The translations under genes and the position numbers were made by a program. A stretch of 64,000 nt of DNA from contig NZ_BAAAPN010000029.1 of NCBI RefSeq assembly GCF_039531165.1, positions 20,984 through 84,983 of the forward strand, written 5' to 3'. Of this stretch, positions 27,357-35,428 are shown piece by piece. Position 1 is the stretch's first letter. Each line of letters starts with the position of its first letter. The notes beneath the pieces are model-generated. The model made no database searches, was not told where the DNA came from, and saw nothing but the letters and a program-made list of their open reading frames with translations. This DNA comes from Nostocoides_A vanveenii (GTDB taxonomy: Bacteria > Actinomycetota > Actinomycetes > Actinomycetales > Dermatophilaceae).

Positions 27357-28607
27357 GTGACCGACTTCGCAATGACCGGCGGGACGGCGGGCAACCGCCG
27401 TCCCGCTCTGGCGCGCCTATTGGCGATCAGCACCGACGAATTCGCCGAGAAGTACTGGGGAAGCGCCCCGAAGCTGTCGACGGCCGCCGAGCTCGGCGCG
27501 GCCTTCGACGATCTGTTCAGCAATGACGCCGCCGACGAACTCATGGCAAAGCGCGGTCTACGGACGCCCTTCCTGCGTGTTGCCAAGGACGGCCGCACGC
27601 TCGGCGACGCCGAGTTCACAGCACCGGGCGGGGTCGGCGCTGCCATCCGTGATCAGCTCAGCGACGATCGCCTGTTGCGGCTGTTCGCCGACGGGTCGAC
27701 GCTCGTCCTGCAAGGCCTGCACCGTACGTGGGGGCCGCTCATCGACTTCGCCGGTCAGCTCGGCACCGATCTCGGGCACCCGGTCCAGGTCAACGCCTAT
27801 GTCACGCCGGCGCAGAGCACGGGCTTCAGCTCGCATTACGACGTCCACGACGTCTTCGTCATTCAGATCGCCGGCCAGAAGCGGTGGCAGATCAGGCAGC
27901 CCGTCCTCAGCATGCCGCTGCGCACCCAGCCGTGGGAGCAGCGTCGCGCTGCCGTCGCCGAGGCCGGGCAGGAGAAGCCGCTCCTGGAGGTGACGATGTC
28001 GCCGGGAGATGTGCTCTATCTGCCCCGCGGCTATCTCCATGCCGCGACCGCGCTGGGCGAGATCAGCACGCACGTGACCATCGGCATCCACGCCTGGACG
28101 CGTCACCACCTGCTCGAACGACTGATCACGTATGCCGTGGCTCGCCTCGCGGACGACCCGGAAGTCCGCCGCTCCTTGCCGATCTCGGCCGACGCAGGCC
28201 ACGCCGACCGCGTGCCCGCGTCCGACTTCGAGTCCGTCCGCGAGCGACTGATCGCCGTTCTCGCCGGCGCTACGCCGGCCGATGTTCTGCCGCAGACCGA
28301 ACTCGCGCACCGGGCTGCGCAGCGCGCCGCTCCGGTGGCGCCCATCGCGAGCGTGGTGGCCGCGGGTGCCCTCGGCCCCGACGACATCCTTACGCTGCGT
28401 CCGCATCTCGCCGCCGTGCTGACCGAGCCGAATGCGGACGGGGCCGCCGAAGTTGTCAGCCGCGCCGGCCAGTTCGCCGTCGCCGCCGGCGAACTTGCTG
28501 GTGTCGAGCAGTTGCTGGCCGGCGGCACAATCGCCGTGCGGGAGAGCGGGATCGACCTGGCCCGCCGCCTGGTGCTCGGCGGGATCGCGACCGTCGTTCG
28601 ACGCTAG
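27357..28607 (+). CDS. JmjC/cupin-4 family Fe(II)/2-oxoglutarate oxygenase
   Basis: 416 residues, similar in layout to ribosomal oxygenases (ROXA/MINA type). The metal triad is visible: His160 and Asp162 in SSHYDVHDVFVIQ and a distal His228 in YLPRGYLHAA. The segment GQKRWQIRQP supplies the 2-oxoglutarate-binding Lys/Arg region. The following helical C-terminal domain (RHHLLERLITYAVARL and on) resembles the dimerisation/wing part. Known members hydroxylate His, Arg or Asn/Asp side chains in proteins. The GTG at 27357 is used; ATG 27372 is an alternative. The Asp-rich repeat peptide encoded 38 bases upstream is a natural candidate substrate, by inference from position. Confidence 0.85.
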   Translation: MTDFAMTGGTAGNRRPALARLLAISTDEFAEKYWGSAPKLSTAAELGAAFDDLFSNDAADELMAKRGLRTPFLRVAKDGRTLGDAEFTAPGGVGAAIRDQLSDDRLLRLFADGSTLVLQGLHRTWGPLIDFAGQLGTDLGHPVQVNAYVTPAQSTGFSSHYDVHDVFVIQIAGQKRWQIRQPVLSMPLRTQPWEQRRAAVAEAGQEKPLLEVTMSPGDVLYLPRGYLHAATALGEISTHVTIGIHAWTRHHLLERLITYAVARLADDPEVRRSLPISADAGHADRVPASDFESVRERLIAVLAGATPADVLPQTELAHRAAQRAAPVAPIASVVAAGALGPDDILTLRPHLAAVLTEPNADGAAEVVSRAGQFAVAAGELAGVEQLLAGGTIAVRESGIDLARRLVLGGIATVVRR

Positions 28608-28780
28608 CTCGACACCACCCAGGGCTGAAGCTTCACCGTCGAGCGCGCACCTACCGCGCATCGGGAGTGCACTCGGACACCGAAATCGCCCAGGAGCCCC
28701 AACACGCGGAGGCCGAATGCCCGGAGCCGCTCGATGGCTGTCGACGGGGGCAAGGGCTAAGGCCGGGATAGCCTCACGGG

Positions 28781-29944
28781 ATGAGCGCGAGGACGACATC
28801 TCCGGGGCCCGGGGATCGTCGCGAACCCTGCTCAAACGGCGCCCGCCGGCGCCCCGACCCGTTGATCGCCTCAGCCCCCCCGACCCAGCGCTGGCTGCTG
28901 CTGGAGGTCCCGGCCGCCTGGTCGGAGAAGGTCCTCAACTCCCGCGACATCCGTGGTGCCCGCGAAACGCTGGCCGGGATTGTGGAGCGCCGGCACGGGC
29001 GGGTGCTCTTCGTGCGACGGCCCGGCCGGCGACCAACCGGCGCCAACGCCTCGGAGGGACCTGCCGGCACAGTGGGGGTCGATCTCGCGAGTGGGTCGCG
29101 CATGTCAACCGGCGCCAACGTCCGGGAGGGAACTGCCGGAACAGGGACCTTGGACGGACCATCCGGGGCCATCGCCCCGGACGGACCTGCGGGCGCCGGC
29201 CATGCCACCGAGGCGGGCGAGCGCACGTGGGTCGTCGTCGACGCGGCGACCGGGACCGAGTCGGCCGGTCACTGGACTTCGGCCGATGGCAGCCGGCCCG
29301 CCGACCTGAAGGACGCGATCGCCGCCTTCGATAGCGACGGGCCGCTGGCCCTGCCGGCGACCACCCGCCTGCTGGTGTGCACGCACGGCACGCACGATCA
29401 ATGTTGCGCCGTCCGCGGCCGACCGGTTGCCGCCGCCTTGGCGACCGAATGGCCCGAACTGGTCTGGGAATGCAGCCACCTCGGTGGGGATCGCTTCAGC
29501 GGCAATCTGATCGTCCTGCCGACCGGCACCTACCTCGGCCATCTCGACGCGGCCTCGGCCAATGCCGTCGCCCGTGAAGAACTGGCGGGACGCACCCCGC
29601 CGGAGCACCTACGGGGGGTCGCGACCCAATCCCCAGTGGTCCAGGCGGCGGTCACCGAAGTGCTGCGCGTCTTCGGCCCGTATGCCGCCCACCTCCTGCG
29701 CGGCCGCGTCGTGCCCCCGGCAGCCTCCGCTCCCAGCACCGACAACCTCGCCTCGGACGAGGTCGAGGTGCTCGTCACTGGCCACCCACGCGCCGAACGG
29801 GTGCGCGTCCGGGTCACGCGCGTCGTGCTCCCGCCGGCGCGACGCGCGTGTCTGGCCGACATCGAGAAGGTCGCGATCACGCATACGGCCATGCTTGCGG
29901 ACGGCACCGACAACTCTCTCCCCACCGATCCCCTGGAGCGCTGA
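28781..29944 (+). CDS. Sucrase/ferredoxin-like protein
   Basis: 387 residues with the Suc_Fer-like pattern: PTQRWLLLEVPAAWSEKVL at the N-terminus and, in the thioredoxin-like [2Fe-2S] region, THGTHDQCCAVRGRPVA (about 201-217) and WECSHLGGDRFSGNLIVLP (about 229-247). These Cys and His residues probably hold an iron-sulfur cluster. Between residues 85 and 145 is a Gly/Ala/Thr-rich insert with two related halves, TGANASEGPAGT and TGANVREGTAGT, not seen in the family core. The catalytic role is unknown; the 'sucrase' label is historical. Its stop overlaps the next start (TGATG). The 173 bases upstream hold no gene I can see. Confidence 0.82.
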   Translation: MSARTTSPGPGDRREPCSNGARRRPDPLIASAPPTQRWLLLEVPAAWSEKVLNSRDIRGARETLAGIVERRHGRVLFVRRPGRRPTGANASEGPAGTVGVDLASGSRMSTGANVREGTAGTGTLDGPSGAIAPDGPAGAGHATEAGERTWVVVDAATGTESAGHWTSADGSRPADLKDAIAAFDSDGPLALPATTRLLVCTHGTHDQCCAVRGRPVAAALATEWPELVWECSHLGGDRFSGNLIVLPTGTYLGHLDAASANAVAREELAGRTPPEHLRGVATQSPVVQAAVTEVLRVFGPYAAHLLRGRVVPPAASAPSTDNLASDEVEVLVTGHPRAERVRVRVTRVVLPPARRACLADIEKVAITHTAMLADGTDNSLPTDPLER

Positions 29945-30591
29945 TGACCGAGAGCGGCGACCCCCTTCCCAGCTCCGCGACCACCCGCCTGCTCGGATCA
30001 CTCGTAATCGGCGTGCTCGCCGGCGCCGTCATCGGCGTCCTTTTCGACACGGCCATCGGGCTGCTGGCCGCCGTGACGGCCGGCCACGGGGCGTTCGTGG
30101 CCTGGGGGTGGGCGACGCTCTGGCCGATGGACGCCGACTTCACCCGCCGCAACACCCGCCGTGAGGACGTCCGCGCAAGCGTCGAGGAACTCATCGTGGT
30201 TGTCGCGGCCATCGGTGGGCTGGTCGCGATCGGCGTCCTGGTCCTCCTGGGCAATTCGGCCGCCGCCCAACTCGCCGCCGCGCTCGCCCTGGCCGGCGTC
30301 TTCATGGCCTGGGCCAGCCTGCACCTGATGTATTCCGCGCGCTATGCCCGCCTCTATTACGCCGACGACACCGGCTCCGGAATCGACTTCAACCAAAAGC
30401 AACCGCCCGCTTACCGCGACTTCCTCTACTTCGGCTACAACCTCGGCATGACCTATCAGGTCTCCGACACCGCGGTGACCAACCCGGCGATCCGTTCGGT
30501 GATCCTGCGCCATTGCCTGCTGTCCTATGTCTTCGGCGCCGTCGTCCTTGCCAGCACCATCAACGTCGTCGCCTCCATCGTCGCCAAATAG
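29944..30591 (+). CDS. DUF1345 integral membrane protein
   Basis: 215 residues and about five hydrophobic segments: LGSLVIGVLAGAVIGVL, GLLAAVTAGHGAFVAWG, LIVVVAAIGGLVAIGVLVLLG, LAAALALAGVFMAWASL and CLLSYVFGAVVLASTINVV. The strings FLYFGYNLGMTYQVSDTAVTNPAIR and HCLLSYVFGAV are typical of DUF1345 membrane proteins. Function unknown. ATG 29944 shares one base with the upstream stop, so the gene is translationally coupled to the sucrase/ferredoxin-like gene. Confidence 0.85.
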   Translation: MTESGDPLPSSATTRLLGSLVIGVLAGAVIGVLFDTAIGLLAAVTAGHGAFVAWGWATLWPMDADFTRRNTRREDVRASVEELIVVVAAIGGLVAIGVLVLLGNSAAAQLAAALALAGVFMAWASLHLMYSARYARLYYADDTGSGIDFNQKQPPAYRDFLYFGYNLGMTYQVSDTAVTNPAIRSVILRHCLLSYVFGAVVLASTINVVASIVAK

Positions 30592-30646
30592 CGTGGCCGG
30601 GCGCGTACCGAACCACCCGGGCGGGCCGAGACGGCATAGTTGCCGT

Positions 30647-31111
30647 ATGACCGAGTTCACCGAGTCCGAGCACGACACCATCCGCTTGGGAGCCTTCGGG
30701 GCCATCGCCCTGGTCTCCAAGGCCGACCCCGGGTTTTTCTCGACCTTCAAGGAGTCGATGGCCGGATCCCAGGCCCTCGCCGCCGCCCCCGAGTCCGTGC
30801 GCGACCTCCTGCGCGGTGGGGGCTTCGTCAGCCCGCCCCGCGGCACCCCGGAGCAGGTCGACGCCGAGGTCCTGGACACCCTGCGCCAGGCGACGGCGCT
30901 GCTCGATGCCAAGGACCCGGCAGCTGCGGCCGGCTATCGCGAGGTCATCCGGGCGGCGAGCGATGCCGTCGCCAACGCCTCGAAGGGCGTCAGCGACGAG
31001 GAGCGCGCCGTGATCGCCCGGATCGAGGCCGCCCTGACCGCTGCCGTCCCCGCGGACGCTGCTGGGCCGACGGCGGACGCCGCGCTGCCGCCGGCCGATT
31101 CGCCGGCGTGA
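30647..31111 (+). CDS. Conserved small helical protein of unknown function
   Basis: 154 residues, helical, without membrane segments. It starts MTEFTESEHDTIRLGAFGAIALVSKADPGFF and has a central EVLDTLRQATALLDAKDP stretch, ending in an Ala/Pro-rich tail. I cannot name a family with confidence. It looks like a cytoplasmic protein, and the next gene (HAD phosphatase) starts inside its stop (GTGA), so the two are translated together. The ATG at 30647 is preceded by GTTGCC with no strong ribosome site. Confidence 0.7.
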   Translation: MTEFTESEHDTIRLGAFGAIALVSKADPGFFSTFKESMAGSQALAAAPESVRDLLRGGGFVSPPRGTPEQVDAEVLDTLRQATALLDAKDPAAAAGYREVIRAASDAVANASKGVSDEERAVIARIEAALTAAVPADAAGPTADAALPPADSPA

Positions 31112-31872
31112 CCGCCGGGCAGTCGTCGACTGGCTCGCCGGATGTGCTGACCCAGGAGCCCGAGCCGGACCGCTCGCCGCCGCTGATCGACGGCCTCGAC
31201 GCCCTTGTCAGTCGCGGATTCGCTGCCGTCTTGTTCGACCTGGACGGCACGCTTATCGACTCCACGCCCTCGGTCGAGCGCAGTTGGGCGACGTGGGCCG
31301 GCACCTACGGGCTGACCCTGGCCGACCTGCAAGGCTGGCACGGTGTCCCGGCGCGCGGGCTGATCGCGCACTTCCTCCCGCCGGAGCAGCACGCCGAGGC
31401 CGAGCAGGCGATCACCGACCTGGAGATCGCTGATGTGGAGGGCATCGCCGCCCTGCCGGGGGCGGCGTCCTTTCTGGACGCGCTGGCTGGCACCGGACGA
31501 TCGGCGATCGTCACCTCGGGCGTTGATCGCCTCGCGCGGGCCCGTATTCAGGTCAGTGGCCTGACGGCCCCCGATGTGGTCGTCACTGCCTCCGATGTTG
31601 TCCACGGCAAGCCCTCGCCGGACCCGTATGTCCTTGCGGCACAACGCCTCGGCGTCGACCCCGGCGCTTGCCTCGTTGTCGAGGACGCACCCGCCGGCCT
31701 CGCGGCCGCGCGAGCCGCGGGGTGCGCCACCCTGGCGGTGACCACAACCACGGCGTATGCGGATTTGGTCGCCGACCCGAACGCGGACGCGGTGGTGCCC
31801 ACCCTGGCATACGTCCGCGCGGTGGTCGGCGACGACGGGGTGCGGATCGTCAGGAGCGACCTGACGACCTGA
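31108..31872 (+). CDS. HAD-IA family sugar-phosphate phosphatase
   Basis: 254 residues. After a 40-residue lead sequence, the HAD motifs appear in order: motif I FDLDGTLID (nucleophile Asp near residue 43), the cap region with HGVPARGLI, motif II TSGV, motif III KPSPDPY and motif IV VEDAPAGLAAARAAG. The pattern is close to phosphoglycolate, hexitol and 2-deoxyglucose-6-phosphate phosphatases; which sugar phosphate is used cannot be told. The GTG at 31108 overlaps the upstream stop. Confidence 0.88.
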   Translation: MTAGQSSTGSPDVLTQEPEPDRSPPLIDGLDALVSRGFAAVLFDLDGTLIDSTPSVERSWATWAGTYGLTLADLQGWHGVPARGLIAHFLPPEQHAEAEQAITDLEIADVEGIAALPGAASFLDALAGTGRSAIVTSGVDRLARARIQVSGLTAPDVVVTASDVVHGKPSPDPYVLAAQRLGVDPGACLVVEDAPAGLAAARAAGCATLAVTTTTAYADLVADPNADAVVPTLAYVRAVVGDDGVRIVRSDLTT

Positions 31873-31932
31873 GCACCTGCCGCCCTGGTTACCAAGGGGA
31901 AGACACGTCTCTCGTGCCCTCCTACCCGTGGG

Positions 31933-31938
31933 TAATAT
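31933..31938 (+). promoter_or_regulatory. -10 box, likely leaderless start of the FAD dehydrogenase
   Basis: TAATAT stands out in GC-rich sequence and fits the actinobacterial TANNNT -10 pattern. It ends 7 bases before the ATG at 31946, the distance expected if transcription begins at the start codon itself. No convincing ribosome site lies between, which supports a leaderless mRNA. Confidence 0.5.
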
Positions 31939-31945
31939 CAACGGT

Positions 31946-33595
31946 ATGGACGCGGACCTCATCGTCGTCGGCCACGGTTTGGCCGGCTTGGTCGCCACGG
32001 CCGAAGCAGTCGCCGCGGGCAGCCGAGTCGCGCTCGTGGATCAGGAGAGCCAGGCCAATCTCGGCGGTCAGGCGTTCTGGTCCTTCGGTGGTCTGTTCTT
32101 CGTCGGGAGCCCCGAGCAGCGGCTCATGGGGATTAAGGACAGCGTCGAGTTGGCTTGGCAGGACTGGTGCGGCACAGCGGGTTTCGACCGCCCGGAGGAT
32201 CATTGGCCGCGCCGGTGGGCGCGGGCCTATGTCGAGTTCGCGTCCGGCGAGAAGCGGTCCTGGCTCGCCGGGATAGGCATGCGCTGGTTCCCGCTGGTCG
32301 GCTGGGCGGAGCGCGGCGGTGGGCGCGCCGGGGGTCACGGCAACTCGGTGCCGCGCTTCCACGTGACGTGGGGGACCGGCCCCGGGGTCGTGGCTCCGTT
32401 CGAGGAGCGGGTGCGTGCGGCGATCGCGACGGGCCGGGTGGTGCTTCACGACCGGCACCGCGTCGAGGAGTTGATCATCGAGTCCGGCCGAGTGGCCGGC
32501 GTGCGCGGGGTGCGTCTGACGCCCGACGCCGCCGCCCGCGGGGTGGCCAGTTCGCGTGAGCCAGTGGGGGATTTCGAGTTGCGTGCGGGAGCGGTCGTCG
32601 TGACTTCCGGCGGCATCGGAGGCAACCACGATCTGGTGCGCGCTCAGTGGCCCGCGCGCCTCGGGACGGCGCCGGCGAGGATGCACACGGGCGTCCCGGC
32701 CTATGTCGACGGAAGCATGCAGCCGGTGGTCCAGTCCGCCGGCGGACGGCTGATCAACGGTGACCGGATGTGGCACTACGTCGAGGGCATCGAGAACTGG
32801 GACCCGATCTGGCCAGGGCACGCGATCAGAATCCTCGGCGGGCCCAGCTCGCTGTGGCTCGATGCCCGCGGGCGGCGCCTCCCGGCGCCCCTCTGGCTCG
32901 GCTATGACACGCTGGCGACGCTAAAGCACTTGCGGCAGAGCGGTTTCGACTATTCCTGGGTGCTCACCAATCGGGCGGTCGCCGGCAAGGAGTTCGCGCT
33001 CTCGGGGTCGGAGCAGAACCCGGACCTGACCGGTCGTTCGATCCCCGCCGTGCTCAGGCGCGCGCGCACCGAGGTCGGGCCGGCGCTGCAGAACTTCCTT
33101 GATCACGGCGTGGATTTCCTGCAGGCCGACGACATCGCGACGCTCGTCGCGAAGATGAATGGGCTCGCCGGCAGCACCCTGTTGGACGCCACCGCGATCG
33201 AGCGCCTGGTCCGTGACCGCGACGCCCAGTTGGGTAATCCCTTCGCCAAGGACGCGCAGGTGGTCGCGCTGCACAATGCGCGCGCCTATCGGGGCGACCG
33301 GATCAGCAAGCGAGCCTTCCCACCCCACGCGTTGCTCGACCCGGCCTATGGCCCGCTCGTTGCCGTGCGGATGCATGTGCTCACCCGCAAGAGTCTCGGC
33401 GGCATCGAGACCGACCTGGGCGCGCGGGTGCTGTCCGTCACCGGAGACCCCGTTCCCGGCCTGTATGCCGCGGGCGAGGCGGCCGGCTTCGGCGGCGGTG
33501 GCGTGCACGGGTATGCCGCGCTCGAAGGCTCGTTCCTCGGCGGCTGCCTGTTCTCGGGGCGGGCCGCCGGCCGGGCGGCCGCCGCCGACACCTGA
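31946..33595 (+). CDS. FAD-binding dehydrogenase (flavocytochrome c / KstD-like)
   Basis: 549 residues. An N-terminal dinucleotide-binding motif DLIVVGHGLAGLVATAEAVAAG, a central GAVVVTSGGIGGNHDLVRAQ and the C-terminal FAD motif GLYAAGEAAGFGGGGVHGYA are all present. It belongs to the FAD_binding_2 family that includes 3-ketosteroid delta-1-dehydrogenase and fumarate reductase-like enzymes. I recall a close mycobacterial group simply named FAD-binding dehydrogenase, with the substrate unknown. The ATG 31946 is chosen over GTG 31928 because the dinucleotide motif starts a few residues later and a -10 box lies between. Confidence 0.88.
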   Translation: MDADLIVVGHGLAGLVATAEAVAAGSRVALVDQESQANLGGQAFWSFGGLFFVGSPEQRLMGIKDSVELAWQDWCGTAGFDRPEDHWPRRWARAYVEFASGEKRSWLAGIGMRWFPLVGWAERGGGRAGGHGNSVPRFHVTWGTGPGVVAPFEERVRAAIATGRVVLHDRHRVEELIIESGRVAGVRGVRLTPDAAARGVASSREPVGDFELRAGAVVVTSGGIGGNHDLVRAQWPARLGTAPARMHTGVPAYVDGSMQPVVQSAGGRLINGDRMWHYVEGIENWDPIWPGHAIRILGGPSSLWLDARGRRLPAPLWLGYDTLATLKHLRQSGFDYSWVLTNRAVAGKEFALSGSEQNPDLTGRSIPAVLRRARTEVGPALQNFLDHGVDFLQADDIATLVAKMNGLAGSTLLDATAIERLVRDRDAQLGNPFAKDAQVVALHNARAYRGDRISKRAFPPHALLDPAYGPLVAVRMHVLTRKSLGGIETDLGARVLSVTGDPVPGLYAAGEAAGFGGGGVHGYAALEGSFLGGCLFSGRAAGRAAAADT

Positions 33596-33644
33596 TCGTT
33601 CTCAGCCCGGGTTCAGCCCCTGCCCGGCGCGGCGGGCCGCCGGA

Positions 33645-33776
33645 TCAGAGGTATTGGCCGGTGCCACAGTCCTCCGGTCGCGACCGCATCAGAGGTGCTG
33701 GCTGGTGCGAGCGGCCTCCGGTCGCGGACTGATCAGAGGTACTGGCCGGTGCCACCGGCCTCCGGCGGGCCGCCGG
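33645..33776 (-). repeat. 44-bp tandem repeat of the bpa tail, three copies
   Basis: The last 44 bases of the bpa coding region and its stop recur twice downstream. TGA stops complementary to TCAGAGG occur at 33733, 33689 and 33645, exactly 44 bases apart. The upstream-most unit is the real gene end. The unit at 33645 still spells GTGQYL followed by a stop but in a different frame; the middle unit has drifted. Each unit opens with CCGGAGG on the minus strand. Confidence 0.85.
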
Positions 33777-34323
33777 GGCGCATCGGCATACCGGCCTGGG
33801 GGGCCTGCGCCTGCTCACCCGTCGCCGCGGGGTGACCGGGTGGCAGGGCATGGCGCATCTGCTGCAGTTGCGCTTGCGCGGCCATCTGCTGCGCGACCAG
33901 CGCCGCCTGGATGCCGTGAAAGAGGCCTTCGAGCCAGCCGACCAGCTGGGCCTGGGCGATGCGCAGCTCCGCATCGCTCGGCGTGGTCCCGGCCCCGAAG
34001 GGCAGCGCCAGCCGGTCGAGTTCGTCGACGAGCTCTGGGGCGAGGCCGTCCTTGAGTTCGGCGATGGAGCGCTGGTGGATCTCGGCCAGGCGCGCGCGGC
34101 CGGCCTCGTCCAGCGGGGCGCTGCGAACCTCGTCCAGCAGTTGCTTGATCATTGAGGCCACGCGCATCACCTTGGCCGGTTGTTCGACCAGGTCGGACGG
34201 GTTGCGCCCGCCGTCGCCCGACTCGACGACGCCCATGCCCTCGGGGGTCAGAACGACGATCCGGTTGCCGTCATCGGTGCCCATCGTCCGGGGGGCCGAG
34301 TCCTCACCTGGCGATTGCGTCAT
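33733..34323 (-). CDS. bpa: Bacterial proteasome activator Bpa/PafE
   Basis: 196 residues. It matches the mycobacterial ATP-independent proteasome activator: VEQPAKVMRVASMIKQLLDE, SAPLDEAGRARLAEIH, DGLAPELVDELDRLALPF and DAELRIAQAQLVGWLEGLFH, and the C-terminal GTGQYL. In mycobacteria twelve Bpa subunits form a ring, and the GQYL tail inserts into pockets of the 20S core to open it and let unstructured proteins in. The N-terminal 40 residues and the Pro/Gly/Gln stretch before the tail are flexible. Its presence predicts a 20S proteasome elsewhere in the genome. The 3' end has been duplicated in tandem. Confidence 0.95.
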   Translation of the reverse strand: MTQSPGEDSAPRTMGTDDGNRIVVLTPEGMGVVESGDGGRNPSDLVEQPAKVMRVASMIKQLLDEVRSAPLDEAGRARLAEIHQRSIAELKDGLAPELVDELDRLALPFGAGTTPSDAELRIAQAQLVGWLEGLFHGIQAALVAQQMAAQAQLQQMRHALPPGHPAATGEQAQAPQAGMPMRPGGPPEAGGTGQYL

Positions 34324-34430
34324 AGCCCGTCATCTTGCCACCCGTCCCCGGCCGGGGCCGCTACCGCCGCGCGGCAGGGCGCCGACCGACTGCCCGGGAT
34401 GCCGGTGTGCGATCCGGGGGTCAGGCTGCG

Positions 34431-35369
34431 TCAGCCGATGTTCATCCGGGACTTCAGGGTGTCGCGCTTGTCCTCGAAGCGGGACGCCTGCTTGTCCAAG
34501 TCGGCCATGAAGGCATCGAGCTCGGTCCGGGCCTGCTCGCCGTCGGCGCCCAAGCCCTCGACGTCCCAGATCTTCCAGAAGCGCAGCACGGGGGCGACGA
34601 CATCGTCGTGGTGCGAGCGCAGGTCGTAGATCCCGGCGACGGCGATCTCGACGGCCTTGCGCTGGAAGCCCGGGATGTCGGTGCCGGGCATCTGGAAGCC
34701 GGTCACGACATCGCGGATCGCACACATCGCCTGGTCCGGGGCCAGTTCCAGGGCCGCCCCGAGCAGGTTGCGATAGAAAATCATGTGGAGGTTCTCGTCG
34801 GCCGCGATCCGCTGGAGCAACTGTTCGCACATCGGGTCGTCGGTGTATTTGCCGGTGTTGCGGTGCGAGATCCGCGTCGCCAACTCCTGGAAGCTGACAT
34901 ACGCCAAGGAGCGCATCATGTCGCCGGAGTGGCTGGAGGTGTAGCCCGTGCCCATGTGCGTCATCCGGAAGCGCTCCAGCTGGACCGGGTCGACGAGCCT
35001 CTTGACGGTCATGTAGTCGCGCATCGCGATGCCGTGCCGGCCCTCCTCGGCAGTCCAGCGATGCACCCATTCCCCCCACGCGTCGTCGCGACCGAAGATG
35101 ATCGCGATCTCGTGGTGATAGCTGGGCAGGTTGTCCTCAGTGAGCAGGTTGACGATCAGCGCGGACCGGGCGACATCGCTGAGCGGTGCGTCGTCTGGGC
35201 TCCACGGCTCGCCCCCCATCAATCCGTCGAAATTGCGGCCGTCCGACCACGGGATGTAGTCGTGCGGGAACCACTCCTTGGCCACCTTCATGTGCCGGTT
35301 GAGCTCGCCCTCGACAACCTGGTCGAGCTCACGAAGCAGGTCGGTCTGCGTCCATACGGTCGTGCTCAT
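34431..35369 (-). CDS. Acyl-ACP desaturase (DesA-like, ferritin-fold diiron)
   Basis: 312 residues. It inserts a double bond into acyl-ACP using a diiron centre. Ligand motifs are visible: EDNLPSYHHEI, WTAEEGRHGIAM (the first EExxH-type site) and ADENLHMIFYRNLLG (the second). The MSTTVWTQTDLLRELDQVVE opening and PHDYIPWSDGRNFDGL resemble mycobacterial DesA1/DesA2. ATG 35369 is supported by homology; the open frame upstream is a shadow of the MFS gene. The bpa gene follows 107 bases downstream on the same strand, in its own unit or in read-through. Confidence 0.92.
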   Translation of the reverse strand: MSTTVWTQTDLLRELDQVVEGELNRHMKVAKEWFPHDYIPWSDGRNFDGLMGGEPWSPDDAPLSDVARSALIVNLLTEDNLPSYHHEIAIIFGRDDAWGEWVHRWTAEEGRHGIAMRDYMTVKRLVDPVQLERFRMTHMGTGYTSSHSGDMMRSLAYVSFQELATRISHRNTGKYTDDPMCEQLLQRIAADENLHMIFYRNLLGAALELAPDQAMCAIRDVVTGFQMPGTDIPGFQRKAVEIAVAGIYDLRSHHDDVVAPVLRFWKIWDVEGLGADGEQARTELDAFMADLDKQASRFEDKRDTLKSRMNIG

Positions 35370-35428
35370 CTGCCCGCCTTCCGGATCGAGCGCCACCCGC
35401 GGGCAGCATTCCCTTTGGTTGACCCACG

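Noticed and set aside
33645..33974. A second protein ending GTGQYL in another frame behind bpa
   Set aside because: The frame upstream of the tail is Arg/Pro-rich and has no plausible start; only the tail repeat is meaningful.
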